A DNA stretch of 64,000 bases from Metabacillus_B sp050107715 (GTDB taxonomy: Bacteria > Bacillota > Bacilli > Bacillales > Bacillaceae), in NCBI RefSeq assembly GCF_050107715.1, contig NZ_JBNILN010000004.1, positions 261,735-325,734 of the forward strand, given 5' to 3'. The translations under genes were made by a program, and so were the position numbers. Positions 53,731 to 61,408 of this stretch are shown here, piece by piece. Each line of letters starts with the position of its first letter. Positions within the stretch are counted from its first letter, which is position 1. Under the pieces are notes generated by a model. It saw only the letters and a program-made list of their open reading frames with translations. It searched no databases and had not been told where the DNA came from.

Positions 53731-53758
53731 AAAGGCAGAGATCCGGTCTCTGCCTTTT
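53731..53758. terminator. Bidirectional terminator between ylbJ and coaD
   Basis: AAAGGCAGAG and CTCTGCCTTT around ATCCGGT, serving both converging genes. Confidence 0.9.
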
Positions 53759-53761
53759 CCA

Positions 53762-54241
53762 TTACTTGAATTTTTCAATTAAAGCCTTTTCAACCGGAGA
53801 AGGCACCAAATCCGAAATATCCCCTTTGTACTTGGCCACTTCCTTTACAATGCTCGAACTAAGGAAGGAATATTGATTGTTTGTCATCATAAAAAAGGTC
53901 TCTATCGTGTCATCAAGCACGCGGTTCATAGATGTAATCTGCATTTCGTATTCAAAGTCCGATACCGCTCTAAGCCCTCTTAATATTGCATTGGCATTTT
54001 TGCTTCGCGCATAATCAATTAAAAGCCCCTTAAACGATTCAACGGTTACGTTTGGCATATCCTTTGTCACTTCCTCTAACAAAGCACATCTTTCTTCTAC
54101 ATTAAAAAGCGGATTCTTTGAAGAGTTATTCAGAACACAGATATACACTGTATCAAATACTTTCGCTCCCCGTCTGATGATATCTAAGTGTCCAAGAGTA
54201 ACCGGATCGAAACTTCCTGGACATACTGCTACACTCGCCAT
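53762..54241 (-). CDS. coaD: Phosphopantetheine adenylyltransferase
   Basis: Fourth step of coenzyme A synthesis (ylbI). It has 159 residues, with VCPGSFDPVTLGHLDII (TxGH nucleotidyltransferase motif), RGLRAVSDFEYE and the C-terminal YSFLSSSIVKEVA. Its ATG overlaps the rsmD stop by one base, giving translational coupling with rsmD as in other Firmicutes. Confidence 0.97.
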   Translation of the reverse strand: MASVAVCPGSFDPVTLGHLDIIRRGAKVFDTVYICVLNNSSKNPLFNVEERCALLEEVTKDMPNVTVESFKGLLIDYARSKNANAILRGLRAVSDFEYEMQITSMNRVLDDTIETFFMMTNNQYSFLSSSIVKEVAKYKGDISDLVPSPVEKALIEKFK

Positions 54242-54816
54242 TACGATTCCCCCATTCTCCCATCGCCGCTATGCTGATAAATACTGACAGCCGCTGCACC
54301 GTACGTTTCATACTTCGCCAGGCTCAAGTTTCCTATTTCCTCCGGCAAAGCAATTTCAGTACCGTGTTCAGCTATTAAAAAACCTTCTGATGCCAGGAGC
54401 TGCTTTTCGCTTATTTGATTTATAAGCGCTTTCAATTTTTGTTGCTTATACGGTGGATCTAAAAAGATCAGCTTAAACTGAAGTTCTCGTTTGATGATTG
54501 CTTTGAGCGCCCTTTCAGCATCGTTGCGGTAAACTTCAGCCTGATCCTGAAGCCGGCATGCTTCCAGGTTATTATGTATCGTTTGAATCGCTTTTGCCTC
54601 CCGGTCGACAAAAATGCAGCTTGCCACTCCCCTGCTTAGTGCTTCAATTCCGAGGCCGCCGCTGCCTCCAAAAAGATCCAGGGCAGAACCCCCATCAAAA
54701 TAGGGTCCAATCATATTGAAGATGGCTTCTTTCACTTTATCCGTTGTCGGTCTGGTCGACATGCCCGGAACTGCCTTCAAAGGCCTTCCCTTTAAAGAAC
54801 CTGATACTACTCTCAT
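54241..54816 (-). CDS. rsmD: 16S rRNA (guanine-966-N2)-methyltransferase RsmD
   Basis: 191-residue AdoMet methyltransferase (ylbH). It shows ALDLFGGSGGLGIEALSRG for cofactor binding and the catalytic IFLDPPYK (D/NPPY) motif. The N-terminal RVVSGSLKGRPL is conserved. Preceded on the same strand by the csfG-like RNA gene and its terminator, the same arrangement as in B. subtilis. Confidence 0.95.
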   Translation of the reverse strand: MRVVSGSLKGRPLKAVPGMSTRPTTDKVKEAIFNMIGPYFDGGSALDLFGGSGGLGIEALSRGVASCIFVDREAKAIQTIHNNLEACRLQDQAEVYRNDAERALKAIIKRELQFKLIFLDPPYKQQKLKALINQISEKQLLASEGFLIAEHGTEIALPEEIGNLSLAKYETYGAAAVSIYQHSGDGRMGES

Positions 54817-54912
54817 TACTCATTCACCACTGCTTTACAAATTTCCTGTTTTTTTGCAAAGTCATCGTACCATAAAATACAGAACGAGAAAAGATGCACA
54901 CGTTCCAGGAAT

Positions 54913-54943
54913 AAAAAAAGCCCTGCAGCAAATGCCGCAGGGT
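54913..54943 (-). terminator. Terminator of the csfG-like RNA
   Basis: Minus strand: CCCTGCGGC pairs with GCTGCAGGG around ATTT, followed by seven T. It lies between the RNA gene and rsmD. Confidence 0.9.
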
Positions 54944-55058
54944 CCCTCTAAACCGAAAGGCTAGAAGGAAAAGGGAGAGGAGAAACCGGAGGAAGAACTT
55001 ATGGGGAAACGTAAGTCTTCTCCGCGGTTGGCAACAGCATCATGAACGAGATGCTGTC
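54913..55058 (-). ncRNA. csfG: Candidate CsfG sporulation small RNA
   Basis: A structured, non-coding stretch on the minus strand. It has an 8-bp perfect hairpin (ACAGCATC / GATGCTGT, 55034-55057), then a longer hairpin at about 54983-55023 (GGAGAAGACTTACG with CATAAGTTCTTCC). A pyrimidine-rich tract and the terminator at 54913-54943 follow. A sigma-F/sigma-G promoter precedes it. From memory, csfG is a forespore RNA in the ylbG-ylbH gap of B. subtilis, the same place as here. The transcript ends are estimated, not measured. Confidence 0.78.
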
Positions 55059-55064
55059 TACAGC

Positions 55065-55093
55065 TAGTATGGCCCCTCTGCTGAATTCTATAC
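55065..55093 (-). promoter_or_regulatory. Sigma-F/sigma-G promoter of the csfG-like RNA
   Basis: Minus strand: GTATA at 55093-55089, 14 nt, then GGCCATACTA at 55074-55065. It fits GGnnAnAnTR and contains CATACTA, the sigma-G -10. The geometry is the same as the sigG promoter in this window. Start of transcription is expected near 55058. Confidence 0.8.
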
Positions 55094-55173
55094 ATTTATT
55101 TCCTCCATGGCACTTCTTTGCGTTTCATGCTAAGTTTGTAGGAGAAAATCATACAAGTAAGGGAGATCATTTT

Positions 55174-55563
55174 ATGATTCAGCGTTTTATTGAACTGGGA
55201 GAAGGATATTCGGATTTGTACGAATTGCTCGAGATCATTAAGCACCAGGAAGAAAGAATCATTTCTTTCATCCTTCTTCATACAGAATGGAAAGGCAAAA
55301 AATCAGTCTCTGCAGGAGTCATCATGTCCCCTGCTGACCCGGGAGATTTTCTCCCGATTTATTTTTGCAGGGAAGGCATTGCTGACCCCCGTGAAAAGGA
55401 AACCAAAAGGCATCAGCTCTTTCGGGAAGCAGCTGAAAAAACGGGAAAGCCGATTAATCAGTTCGATGTGAAGCCTTCAGCACTTTTCCATGAGAACGTT
55501 TTATATTATCAGTATTTAACGGGGATTCTCAGGTTGAATCACATTCTTCCACCGTTAAAATAG
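55174..55563 (+). CDS. Conserved hypothetical protein (DUF7147-like)
   Basis: 129 residues from the ATG at 55174, which has AAGGGAGATC upstream; the in-frame ATG at 55042 lies inside the csfG region. Begins MIQRFIELGEGYSDLYELLE. It has conserved-looking ADPGDFLPIYFCREGI and a C-terminal YYQYLTGILRLNHILPP. No signal peptide or membrane segment. I recall homologues in Bacillus sometimes misnamed methylthioribose kinase; no kinase motif is present. Function unknown. Confidence 0.8.
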   Translation: MIQRFIELGEGYSDLYELLEIIKHQEERIISFILLHTEWKGKKSVSAGVIMSPADPGDFLPIYFCREGIADPREKETKRHQLFREAAEKTGKPINQFDVKPSALFHENVLYYQYLTGILRLNHILPPLK

Positions 55564-55614
55564 CAGCTGTTTCTCTATTAAGGCTTGCTAGAGGAATCTG
55601 CAAGAGCAAAAATA

Positions 55615-55645
55615 AAAACGCAATCCTCCAATCAGGATTGCGTTT
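55615..55645. terminator. Bidirectional terminator between the DUF7147-like gene and ylbG
   Basis: AACGCAATCCT and AGGATTGCGTT around CCAATC. A and T runs flank the stem. Confidence 0.85.
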
Positions 55646-55650
55646 GATCA

Positions 55651-55923
55651 TTATAAGCCCATTTTATAATCGTATTCTTTTGCCTTATCCTGTTTTTTCT
55701 CAAACTCCAATTTCAGAAAAGGTTTGTAAGAAGGTTCAACATGCTTTACAAAAGAATAAGAAGAGATTTTCTCTGTTAATGCCTCATTCTGCTCCATATC
55801 ACAATACAGAACAACATATTTCAGCCTTCTGGAGATATAGTGCACATTTCCAAAGCGCCGGAGCATTTTCACTTGTTTTAATGAGTGCATCCAAACGATA
55901 AGGCCTTGTCTTTTTCCATCCAT
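55651..55923 (-). CDS. ylbG: YlbG, DUF2129 family protein
   Basis: 90 residues from the ATG at 55923 (MDGKRQGLIVWMHSLKQVKM), the B. subtilis length, with AAGGGTGAG before it. Conserved LRRFGNVHYISRRLKYVVLY. Cytoplasmic, function unknown. In this genome two plus-strand genes now separate it from rsmD and from ylbF. Confidence 0.92.
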   Translation of the reverse strand: MDGKRQGLIVWMHSLKQVKMLRRFGNVHYISRRLKYVVLYCDMEQNEALTEKISSYSFVKHVEPSYKPFLKLEFEKKQDKAKEYDYKMGL

Positions 55924-56009
55924 ATTTATCTCACCCTTTTTCACATGTCGTAGAAAAGTTTATCAGAGTTTACACTCATTAACAATACGCTTCTTGAAGG
56001 AGGATTAAT

Positions 56010-56333
56010 ATGAAGGCCGACCTGGACCTCATTTGGGATCATTTTATGGAAAAATTATTTAATCATCCACCGTTCTATTCTGTGAAGAGGCAATTGATTG
56101 CCGGCACGCCCTTCCTTTATATTGAAACGGTCCCCGGTACAAGCGAAGCTGAAGTCAGAAAAACAATCTTTCTCTTTTCAAAAAAAGCGATGCTCCATAA
56201 AAAAGTAACGTCCGAGACTATTTTTGTCCGTAATGAAGAAAATCTTTATGTGTACAGACACCGTTTTTATGTTCCGCTTGAAAAGATGTTTTGCTGCGGA
56301 AATCTTTGCTCGGATTGTATTCTCCTAAAATAG
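56010..56333 (+). CDS. Small protein with C-terminal cysteine cluster, function unknown
   Basis: 107 residues behind a strong AAGGAGGATTAAT ribosome site, so very likely real. It has no signal peptide or membrane segment. The body is mixed alpha/beta in appearance. The C-terminus reads MFCCGNLCSDCILLK: four cysteines (C-C-x3-C-x2-C) that could hold a metal or Fe-S centre. It sits next to ylbF/ricF, whose product also ends in a cysteine cluster. I do not recognise the family. Confidence 0.8.
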   Translation: MKADLDLIWDHFMEKLFNHPPFYSVKRQLIAGTPFLYIETVPGTSEAEVRKTIFLFSKKAMLHKKVTSETIFVRNEENLYVYRHRFYVPLEKMFCCGNLCSDCILLK

Positions 56334-56387
56334 AACGGCCTCTCCCAGCTTTAATTTCAAGAGCTTAAAAAGAAATCTCTATACAAA

Positions 56388-56413
56388 CAAAAAAAGACGG
56401 AGTCACCTCCGCC
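56388..56413 (-). terminator. Intrinsic terminator after ylbF
   Basis: Minus strand: GGCGGAG and CTCCGTC (one G-T pair) around GTGA, followed by seven T. Confidence 0.85.
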
Positions 56414-56419
56414 TATAAC

Positions 56420-56872
56420 TCATGATACTTTGCAGCCGCAGCCGCCGCCGGAACCGCAGCCGCCTCCGCAAGCAGAAAGACTGTCAAAGAACGGGTTGCC
56501 CGTCGGCACTTTCACGTGTTCTGAAACAGCACTCCCCAGCTGAACACTTATTTCATCGAGCAGGGTTTGAAGCGCTGTTTCCGCTCTTCTGAATGCTGCA
56601 ACTTTCTCATTTAAATCCAATTCCCTTTTGACCTCCCTCATCTCACGGGAAATCTGTTTATAGTCAGGATGATATTTTCCAAAACGCTGGACATCCTCAT
56701 GTATATCTTTAACTTTTACAAACCTGCTTACAATTTCCTGTGCAGGCTGATCGTTCTTAAGATCGTTCAGGCAAGCGCGGTAGGTCTCGGCCAGCTCGGA
56801 CTGAAGAATCATATCACTAATCTGGTCAGCCTGATCCAGAATTTGCACACTTTCCATTGTTGCATAAACCAA
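56420..56872 (-). CDS. ricF: RicF (YlbF), subunit of the RicAFT Fe-S complex
   Basis: 150 residues from the TTG at 56872, chosen because GTGGAGGTG lies 6-9 bases upstream and it gives the family start MVYATMES. A helical bundle (DVQRFGKYHPDYKQISREMR, ELDLNEKVAAFRRAE) is followed by the C-terminal ACGGGCGSGGGCGCKVS cysteine cluster. In B. subtilis YlbF, YmcA and YaaT form RicAFT, bind 4Fe-4S clusters and promote RNase Y processing, biofilm and sporulation. Confidence 0.95.
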   Translation of the reverse strand: MVYATMESVQILDQADQISDMILQSELAETYRACLNDLKNDQPAQEIVSRFVKVKDIHEDVQRFGKYHPDYKQISREMREVKRELDLNEKVAAFRRAETALQTLLDEISVQLGSAVSEHVKVPTGNPFFDSLSACGGGCGSGGGCGCKVS

Positions 56873-56937
56873 TGACAGCACCTCCACTGCCATTCTACCA
56901 TGAAAAAGGGCTGAATAGAAATGCTGCTGAAAAAACA

Positions 56938-57342
56938 TCAATCCACTTTTACAGTCCAGCTATAAGGGCTGTGAACGGTTTCAGGCTCATTATGAGCTGA
57001 TACTTCCAAAGATATTTCATGATACCCCTTTTTAAGTCCGTGTATGGAGAAAGCAGGAGTAAAGTACTTCTGTGCATTTTTTCCGTCTACGGTAACCGTG
57101 ATAAACAGCTCCCCTTTTGAAAGATCCTTCTTTTTTCCGAAATTGCCGTTAGGGAAAAAACATTCCACAAACACAGTATTTCCCTTGACAAAGTGATGAA
57201 CCGAGTAGCTTCCTTTTTTCAGTTCCTGAGCGCTGGCCGCCGGCGTCCCAGTTATCCCGCTTATTCCTTCAGGTCTCGGCTTATCATTCGTACACCCGGC
57301 AGCAAAAAGAACGATTAGAAGAAAAAGAATCGTTCTGACCAT
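56938..57342 (-). CDS. Putative lipoprotein
   Basis: 134 residues with a type II signal peptide: MVRTILFLLIVLFAAGC, lipobox FAAGC with Cys17. The mature part looks like an immunoglobulin-like beta domain (GELFITVTVDGKNAQKYF, GLKKGYHEISLEVS). AAGGGGGTGG precedes the ATG. It sits upstream of ylbF on the same strand; not among the B. subtilis ylb genes that I recall. Exported; function unknown. Confidence 0.85.
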   Translation of the reverse strand: MVRTILFLLIVLFAAGCTNDKPRPEGISGITGTPAASAQELKKGSYSVHHFVKGNTVFVECFFPNGNFGKKKDLSKGELFITVTVDGKNAQKYFTPAFSIHGLKKGYHEISLEVSAHNEPETVHSPYSWTVKVD

Positions 57343-58454
57343 TTGTCCACCCCCTTTTTCCGATAGGGTTTGCTATAATGCTGCAAATCATGTAGAGAAG
57401 AACAAATGCGCAAGCTGTTTAGTCAAAGCCACTCTTAGTCTTCAGTCCTCAACCCTCGCGGCAGACCTTCTTTACAGTCAATTTAAAAAGGAGAGGCACA
57501 GCTTTTGTGGAGAAGTCAAAATTGGATGATAGTATAAATTTTTGGTCGATGTATATGTAATCCGGTCGATATAACTAAATTTCGGCCGATATATCTGCAT
57601 CTCGGTCGATATTATTAAATTTCGGCCGATATATCTGAATCTCGGTCGATATAATTAAATTTCGGCCGATATTTCCGAATCTCGGTCGATATAGTTAAAC
57701 TTTGACCGATATATCAGAATCTCGGTCGATATTATTAAATTTCGGCCGATATATCTGAATCTCGGTCGATATAATTAAATTTCGGCCGATATTTCCGAAT
57801 CTCGGTCGATATAGTTAAACTTTGACCGATATATCCAAATCTCGGTCGATATAACAAAACTAAGGTCGATATATCAGAATCTCGGCCGATATAAAAAATT
57901 TCGGCTGATATATCTGAATCTCGGTCGATATAATTAAACTACGGTCGATATATCAGAATCTTGGTCGATATAACTAAACTACGGCCGATATAAGCCCGCA
58001 GCTGCATCAAAATCATGCCGAATAGAGCTCCAAAAGTCACCTATTGTCTTTCTGGATGAGTCTAAACGGCCTTCAGATGGCCAAAAGATTAGAATTTGGC
58101 GTTATAACTTCACCAGACTGTATTTTATAACGCCTCTTATAAAGGGCCATCCATTACCGCCCAAAGGTGAAAAACCAAGCCCGGATATGGAGACCTGCAA
58201 TGTTGAAGCTTCATGGATCAGCAATCAAGTACATCCTTTATCCCATTTAAACAAAATCGCACTGCCTCATGCACGTGCCTCTATACCGATCATCCGCATA
58301 TTATGAGCAGCCAAGATATGTCTGAAAGACTAGCCGATTGTTTTGGTCGTGCATTAGTATCGAGTTAAATTTACTCGTCACTCAGAATTTGAAAAAGGGG
58401 CAGTCGGCAAAACAACAACCCGCCCCTGCCGCACGTGCTCTGCCTCTAGCCCTG
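57343..58454. other. 1.1-kb non-coding gap with tandem array
   Basis: No gene of credible size. 57543-57995 is the tandem repeat array. Before it, an extended -10 (TGCTATAAT at 57371-57379) faces rightward. After it, about 58000-58370 has stop codons in all frames, and I recognise no feature there. ylbE lies at the right end and the lipoprotein at the left. Confidence 0.75.
57543..57995. repeat. 23-unit tandem array, 20-bp unit alternating in two types
   Basis: Units begin CGGYCGATAT and are 20 bp (one is 19). Odd and even units differ: type A continues AATTAAATTT, type B ATCTGAATCT, making 40-bp dimers. 57601-57720 and 57721-57840 are 120-bp copies differing only near their ends, a recent six-unit duplication. 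Each unit carries the near-palindromic TCGGYCGA. Frequent stops in every frame make it non-coding. No unique spacers, so it is not a CRISPR. Confidence 0.95.
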
Positions 58455-58694
58455 TTAGTCCTGCTGCTTCATGGACTGGAACATTCCCAGCATCATAGAG
58501 GCCATCTGCAGTGAATTGGAAAATTGGGCAACTTTGTGTGGTATGGTCTTTTGATAATAATGCATCATCGCCAGATTCATCTCTTCCTGGGCCTGCGGAT
58601 TCCTGGATAGCTTTCTGTACCATTGCGGCTGTTCTCTCAAGAATTTAATAATCTCGGGTTTTGATTGGATATAATCCTGTACCTCTTTTCTCAT
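58455..58694 (-). CDS. ylbE: YlbE family protein
   Basis: 79 residues, the B. subtilis length, with MRKEVQDYIQSKPEIIKFLR and PQWYRKLSRNP as conserved segments. Helical, no signal peptide, ends in a methionine-rich helix (MASMMLGMFQSM). It begins three bases after ylbD stops, with AAAGGACTAAGGG as ribosome site within the end of ylbD. Function unknown; found in spore formers. Confidence 0.93.
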   Translation of the reverse strand: MRKEVQDYIQSKPEIIKFLREQPQWYRKLSRNPQAQEEMNLAMMHYYQKTIPHKVAQFSNSLQMASMMLGMFQSMKQQD

Positions 58695-58697
58695 CCC

Positions 58698-59087
58698 TTA
58701 GTCCTTTCTGAAGGAGAATGGGCCGCTCCCTCCTGCAGAAGGACCCCCTCCAGACCCTTTTGATACACCAAATGTTTCAAGCAGGTTTTGAACAGCAGAT
58801 ACTGCATTGCTCATTTTACTAAGGCTCACGTTCATTTCATTTGCATCCATGTTTTTTACTGCAGAGAAAAGCTGTGTGACAAACCCTTTTTCTTCCGCTG
58901 TTTCTTTTGGTTCTTCACTTGATTTGTAGTCCTTCCAATACTCATCCTGCTCACCGAGAAGGTACCAATTTTCGTAAAATTCCTGCCAGGTTTTACTGCC
59001 TGATTTTGCTTCTCGAATTATTTTCGGATGTTTTCGGACGAATTCCTTAAACTCTTCAATTTTTTGATTCTGTTTTTTTACTGCCAT
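58698..59087 (-). CDS. ylbD: YlbD, putative spore coat protein
   Basis: 129 residues from the ATG at 59087 with AAGAGGTGAAAC upstream. Conserved KIEEFKEFVRKHPKIIREA and TWQEFYENWYLLGEQDEYW. The C-terminus is glycine-rich (SKGSGGGPSAGGSG). The family is annotated as YlbD-like coat protein. It precedes ylbE in a two-gene operon. Confidence 0.9.
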   Translation of the reverse strand: MAVKKQNQKIEEFKEFVRKHPKIIREAKSGSKTWQEFYENWYLLGEQDEYWKDYKSSEEPKETAEEKGFVTQLFSAVKNMDANEMNVSLSKMSNAVSAVQNLLETFGVSKGSGGGPSAGGSGPFSFRKD

Positions 59088-59219
59088 ATGTTTCACCTCT
59101 TATTCATGCGCCTAGTATAGTGTAATCCGTATAACCGAAAGTGGTTCGCCCAATTTTTCCTGCCGGCCCCAGCAAATTATTGGTAAACTATAAAAAAAGA
59201 CTCGGAGAGGGATGCAGCA

Positions 59220-59708
59220 ATGAATAAGAATCAGCTCAATCAGAAGACAAACGAAATGATCGGCCAATTAAACCAAACGGAAACAGAGGAACTCCATTTA
59301 TTGCTCGAAGCCATGAAACGTAAAAAAGAGAAGAACGGAACGTACATTGGCGCTCTCCTTCAGGCAGAAGGAAAAGAACACGGTGATGAATTTACGATTA
59401 CCATTCCGAATACAGTACTTATCCAAAATTCACTCGAAATTGTTCATGGCGGTATAACGGCAACACTTGCGGATTCTGCTATGGGAACACTCGCTCACAA
59501 ACAGCTTCCTGAATCCCTCGCTGCCGTAACCTCCGAGCTGAAAATGAACTATACCGCTCCGGGAATCGGCGCTTTCTTCACCTGCACAGCTAAGCTGATC
59601 CATAAGGGATCAAAAACGATGCTTCTTGAGGCGAGAATTTTCAGAGAAGACGGGAAGCTAATTGCTTACAGTACCGCTACCTTTTTTATAATTGAACGAA
59701 AAAAATGA
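59220..59708 (+). CDS. PaaI-family hot-dog thioesterase
   Basis: 162 residues. The hot-dog active-site segment is IVHGGITATLADSAMGTLA (HGG then helix), with SELKMNYTAP following. An N-terminal helical extension of about 45 residues precedes the domain. Probably hydrolyses an acyl-CoA; substrate unknown. GAGAGGGATGC supports the ATG. A terminator shared with ylbC follows. Confidence 0.9.
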   Translation: MNKNQLNQKTNEMIGQLNQTETEELHLLLEAMKRKKEKNGTYIGALLQAEGKEHGDEFTITIPNTVLIQNSLEIVHGGITATLADSAMGTLAHKQLPESLAAVTSELKMNYTAPGIGAFFTCTAKLIHKGSKTMLLEARIFREDGKLIAYSTATFFIIERKK

Positions 59709-59732
59709 TAACCTCCACCGGTTATCATTTTT
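59702..59732. terminator. Bidirectional terminator between thioesterase gene and ylbC
   Basis: AAATGATAAC and GTTATCATTT around CTCCACCG, followed by TTT on the plus strand. Confidence 0.88.
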
Positions 59733-60769
59733 TACTTGCCTATAAAATTTTGTGTGTAGTAATCTTTATAGACCCCTACGCCGATATGTGTAAAGTCTTT
59801 ATTCAGCATGGCTTTCCTATGCCCTTCGCTATTCAGCCAGCCTTCCGCAGAAGCAATGCTGTCCGTGTAATGGGCTGCTATGTTTTCCCCGGCTGTCTGG
59901 TAGGAAATGCTGTCCCGCTGCAGCCTGTCGGCGAGTGTGCCGGCCGAAGGAGACTCGTGAGCAAAGTATTCTTCGACAGCCATATCCTTGCTATGGGAAT
60001 ATGCAGTCTTGGAAACTGCTTCATCATACTCCAGCAGTTCCAGTCCATGCCGCTTCCGCATTACATTGGTTATATCAAATATTTGCTGTTCCTGGGCATT
60101 CCCGATTTCCTGCTCTTCTCCTTCTTGAACAGGCTCAGCGCTGATCAGCTCCCCGCGGTAAACCACTTCATACGGGCGCTGCTTAATAAACGTTTCTTTA
60201 TCAGCAGCCCTTATGCTTGAAAGGGTTCCATCAAACCGGTCAATATAAAGCTGTATAACCACTCCATCTGTCTCAATTACCGGGCGTGTGTTCATATCTT
60301 CCTCTGATAGCTCAAAGCGGTATGAGTTTCCATTATGCTCCATTGAAAGAGTAGAAGAAACCGGTGCCTTCTGGTAAACCTGGCTGAGTGGTTCACCAAT
60401 CTGATAAGGTTTTATGTCAACACCCTCTCCGATTGCATAAACAGAAACAACCTTATCGGATAAGACTCCAATTTGGATGTATTGATTGCTTCCTCCATTA
60501 TAGATCCACCAGTGATAATCGAATTGTGAAGGATCTTTTCTTACAGGCTCTCCAAGCTGATCTAACACCTGATCAGAGGATTTTCCCATGAGTGAGAGGA
60601 TGCCTTCTTCAGGCATTTTAAGTTTTTCGTCATCTGTTTCTTCGCTCGCAAGCTGCGTTTCCTGTTTTTCTTCTTTCCGGTCAGGCGGGTCCTCCGCGAA
60701 TTTTATAAAAACGGTATATGTGCTAACGATAATTGCGATGACTAAAATGGTTTTTACGATTCTTTTCAG
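59732..60769 (-). CDS. ylbC: YlbC, exported CAP-domain (SCP-like) protein, probable CTG start
   Basis: 345 residues if started at the CTG at 60769. That codon has GAGGGG seven bases upstream and a stop codon (TAA) directly before it in frame. It yields MKRIVKTILVIAIIVSTYTV, a signal or anchor segment. The first in-frame ATG (60616) would remove it. An N-terminal CAP-associated domain (SDQVLDQLGEP, NGGSNQYIQIGV) is followed by a C-terminal CAP domain (HSKDMAVEEYFAHESP, TAGENIAAHY, SEGHRKAML). Substrate unknown. Confidence 0.88.
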   Translation of the reverse strand: MKRIVKTILVIAIIVSTYTVFIKFAEDPPDRKEEKQETQLASEETDDEKLKMPEEGILSLMGKSSDQVLDQLGEPVRKDPSQFDYHWWIYNGGSNQYIQIGVLSDKVVSVYAIGEGVDIKPYQIGEPLSQVYQKAPVSSTLSMEHNGNSYRFELSEEDMNTRPVIETDGVVIQLYIDRFDGTLSSIRAADKETFIKQRPYEVVYRGELISAEPVQEGEEQEIGNAQEQQIFDITNVMRKRHGLELLEYDEAVSKTAYSHSKDMAVEEYFAHESPSAGTLADRLQRDSISYQTAGENIAAHYTDSIASAEGWLNSEGHRKAMLNKDFTHIGVGVYKDYYTQNFIGK

Positions 60770-60937
60770 TTAAATTCCCCTCGCTTGTGTGAGTAAGATT
60801 TTGATTCTGTTACCTGTCATTTAATCAGAAAAAGAACCCAATTACAATCAATTAGATGGGATCTTACAGCAAATTATGTATAATCCATGTTCAATCCTGA
60901 AAACTACTCGGCTTTTCCAAAATTATCTAACCTTGGA

Positions 60938-60966
60938 TTGAAAGTGCAGATGTTTCATACTATTAT
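60938..60966 (+). promoter_or_regulatory. Sigma-A promoter of ylbA
   Basis: TTGAAA at 60938, a 17-nt spacer, and TATTAT at 60961. The ylbA ribosome site GGGGGAG follows about 40 bases later. Confidence 0.75.
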
Positions 60967-61017
60967 TAAGATATGAAAAATAAGCGTTTTCATAAAGCTG
61001 AAGGGGGAGTTAAAAAA

Positions 61018-61377
61018 ATGAAGTTTGAAGGCACAGGCATAGACAATTTAACAGCTGAATTAACCCGCCTGGATGATGCGATGGAACAGCACGGCTTCAT
61101 CCGAGCCGGCCAATGGGATTATGAAAGAGTTACGTATGACCGGAAGCTGGAACAGCGCGGGGAAATCTTTTATCTCAGGATCCAGGGCTTTACGACAGAG
61201 GGGGATACGGGCGGAAGGCACGCCATCGTCAAACTGATGACTCCGCTCCTCGGAAAGCATTATTATCCCCACGGCGTAGAGTATGGAGAAGGTGAAGATT
61301 TTCCAGAACAGATCGTTCAATCGTGCGAGAACACTTTAAAACGGCTGAAGCAGGAGCTTGAAGCGATTATACGATAA
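61018..61377 (+). CDS. ylbA: YlbA, YugN-like family protein
   Basis: 119 residues from the ATG at 61018 with GGGGGAG upstream; an in-frame ATG at 60973 lacks a ribosome site. Conserved segments are MEQHGFIRAGQWDYERVTYD and YYPHGVEYGEGEDFP. YugN-like proteins are small, cytoplasmic and of unknown function. B. subtilis ylbB (a CBS-domain gene), normally nearby, is not in this interval. Confidence 0.88.
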   Translation: MKFEGTGIDNLTAELTRLDDAMEQHGFIRAGQWDYERVTYDRKLEQRGEIFYLRIQGFTTEGDTGGRHAIVKLMTPLLGKHYYPHGVEYGEGEDFPEQIVQSCENTLKRLKQELEAIIR

Positions 61378-61380
61378 AGG

Positions 61381-61408
61381 ATAATAGCCTGGCTATTGTC
61401 TTTTTTAT
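61381..61408 (+). terminator. Intrinsic terminator after ylbA
   Basis: ATAATAGCC and GGCTATTGT with a minimal loop, followed by C and a T6 run. It overlaps the stop of the convergent GNAT gene. Confidence 0.75.

Noticed and set aside
55042..55173. N-terminal extension of the DUF7147-like protein
   Set aside because: The extension would start inside the csfG promoter/RNA region; the ATG at 55174 has a proper ribosome site.
57507..57560. 17-codon frame starting GTG at the left end of the tandem array
   Set aside because: The ribosome-site gap is too long and the frame stops in the first repeat; could be a truncated gene but nothing supports it.
57543..57995. CRISPR array
   Set aside because: Units are contiguous with no unique spacers, the unit is 20 bp, and no cas genes are nearby.
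58000..58370. Possible gene remnant right of the tandem array
   Set aside because: Short open stretches such as one ending near 58367 have no recognisable homology, and stops occur in every frame.
58378..58623. 81-codon minus-strand frame overlapping ylbE
   Set aside because: Out-of-frame shadow of ylbE, which has the family sequence and coupling to ylbD.
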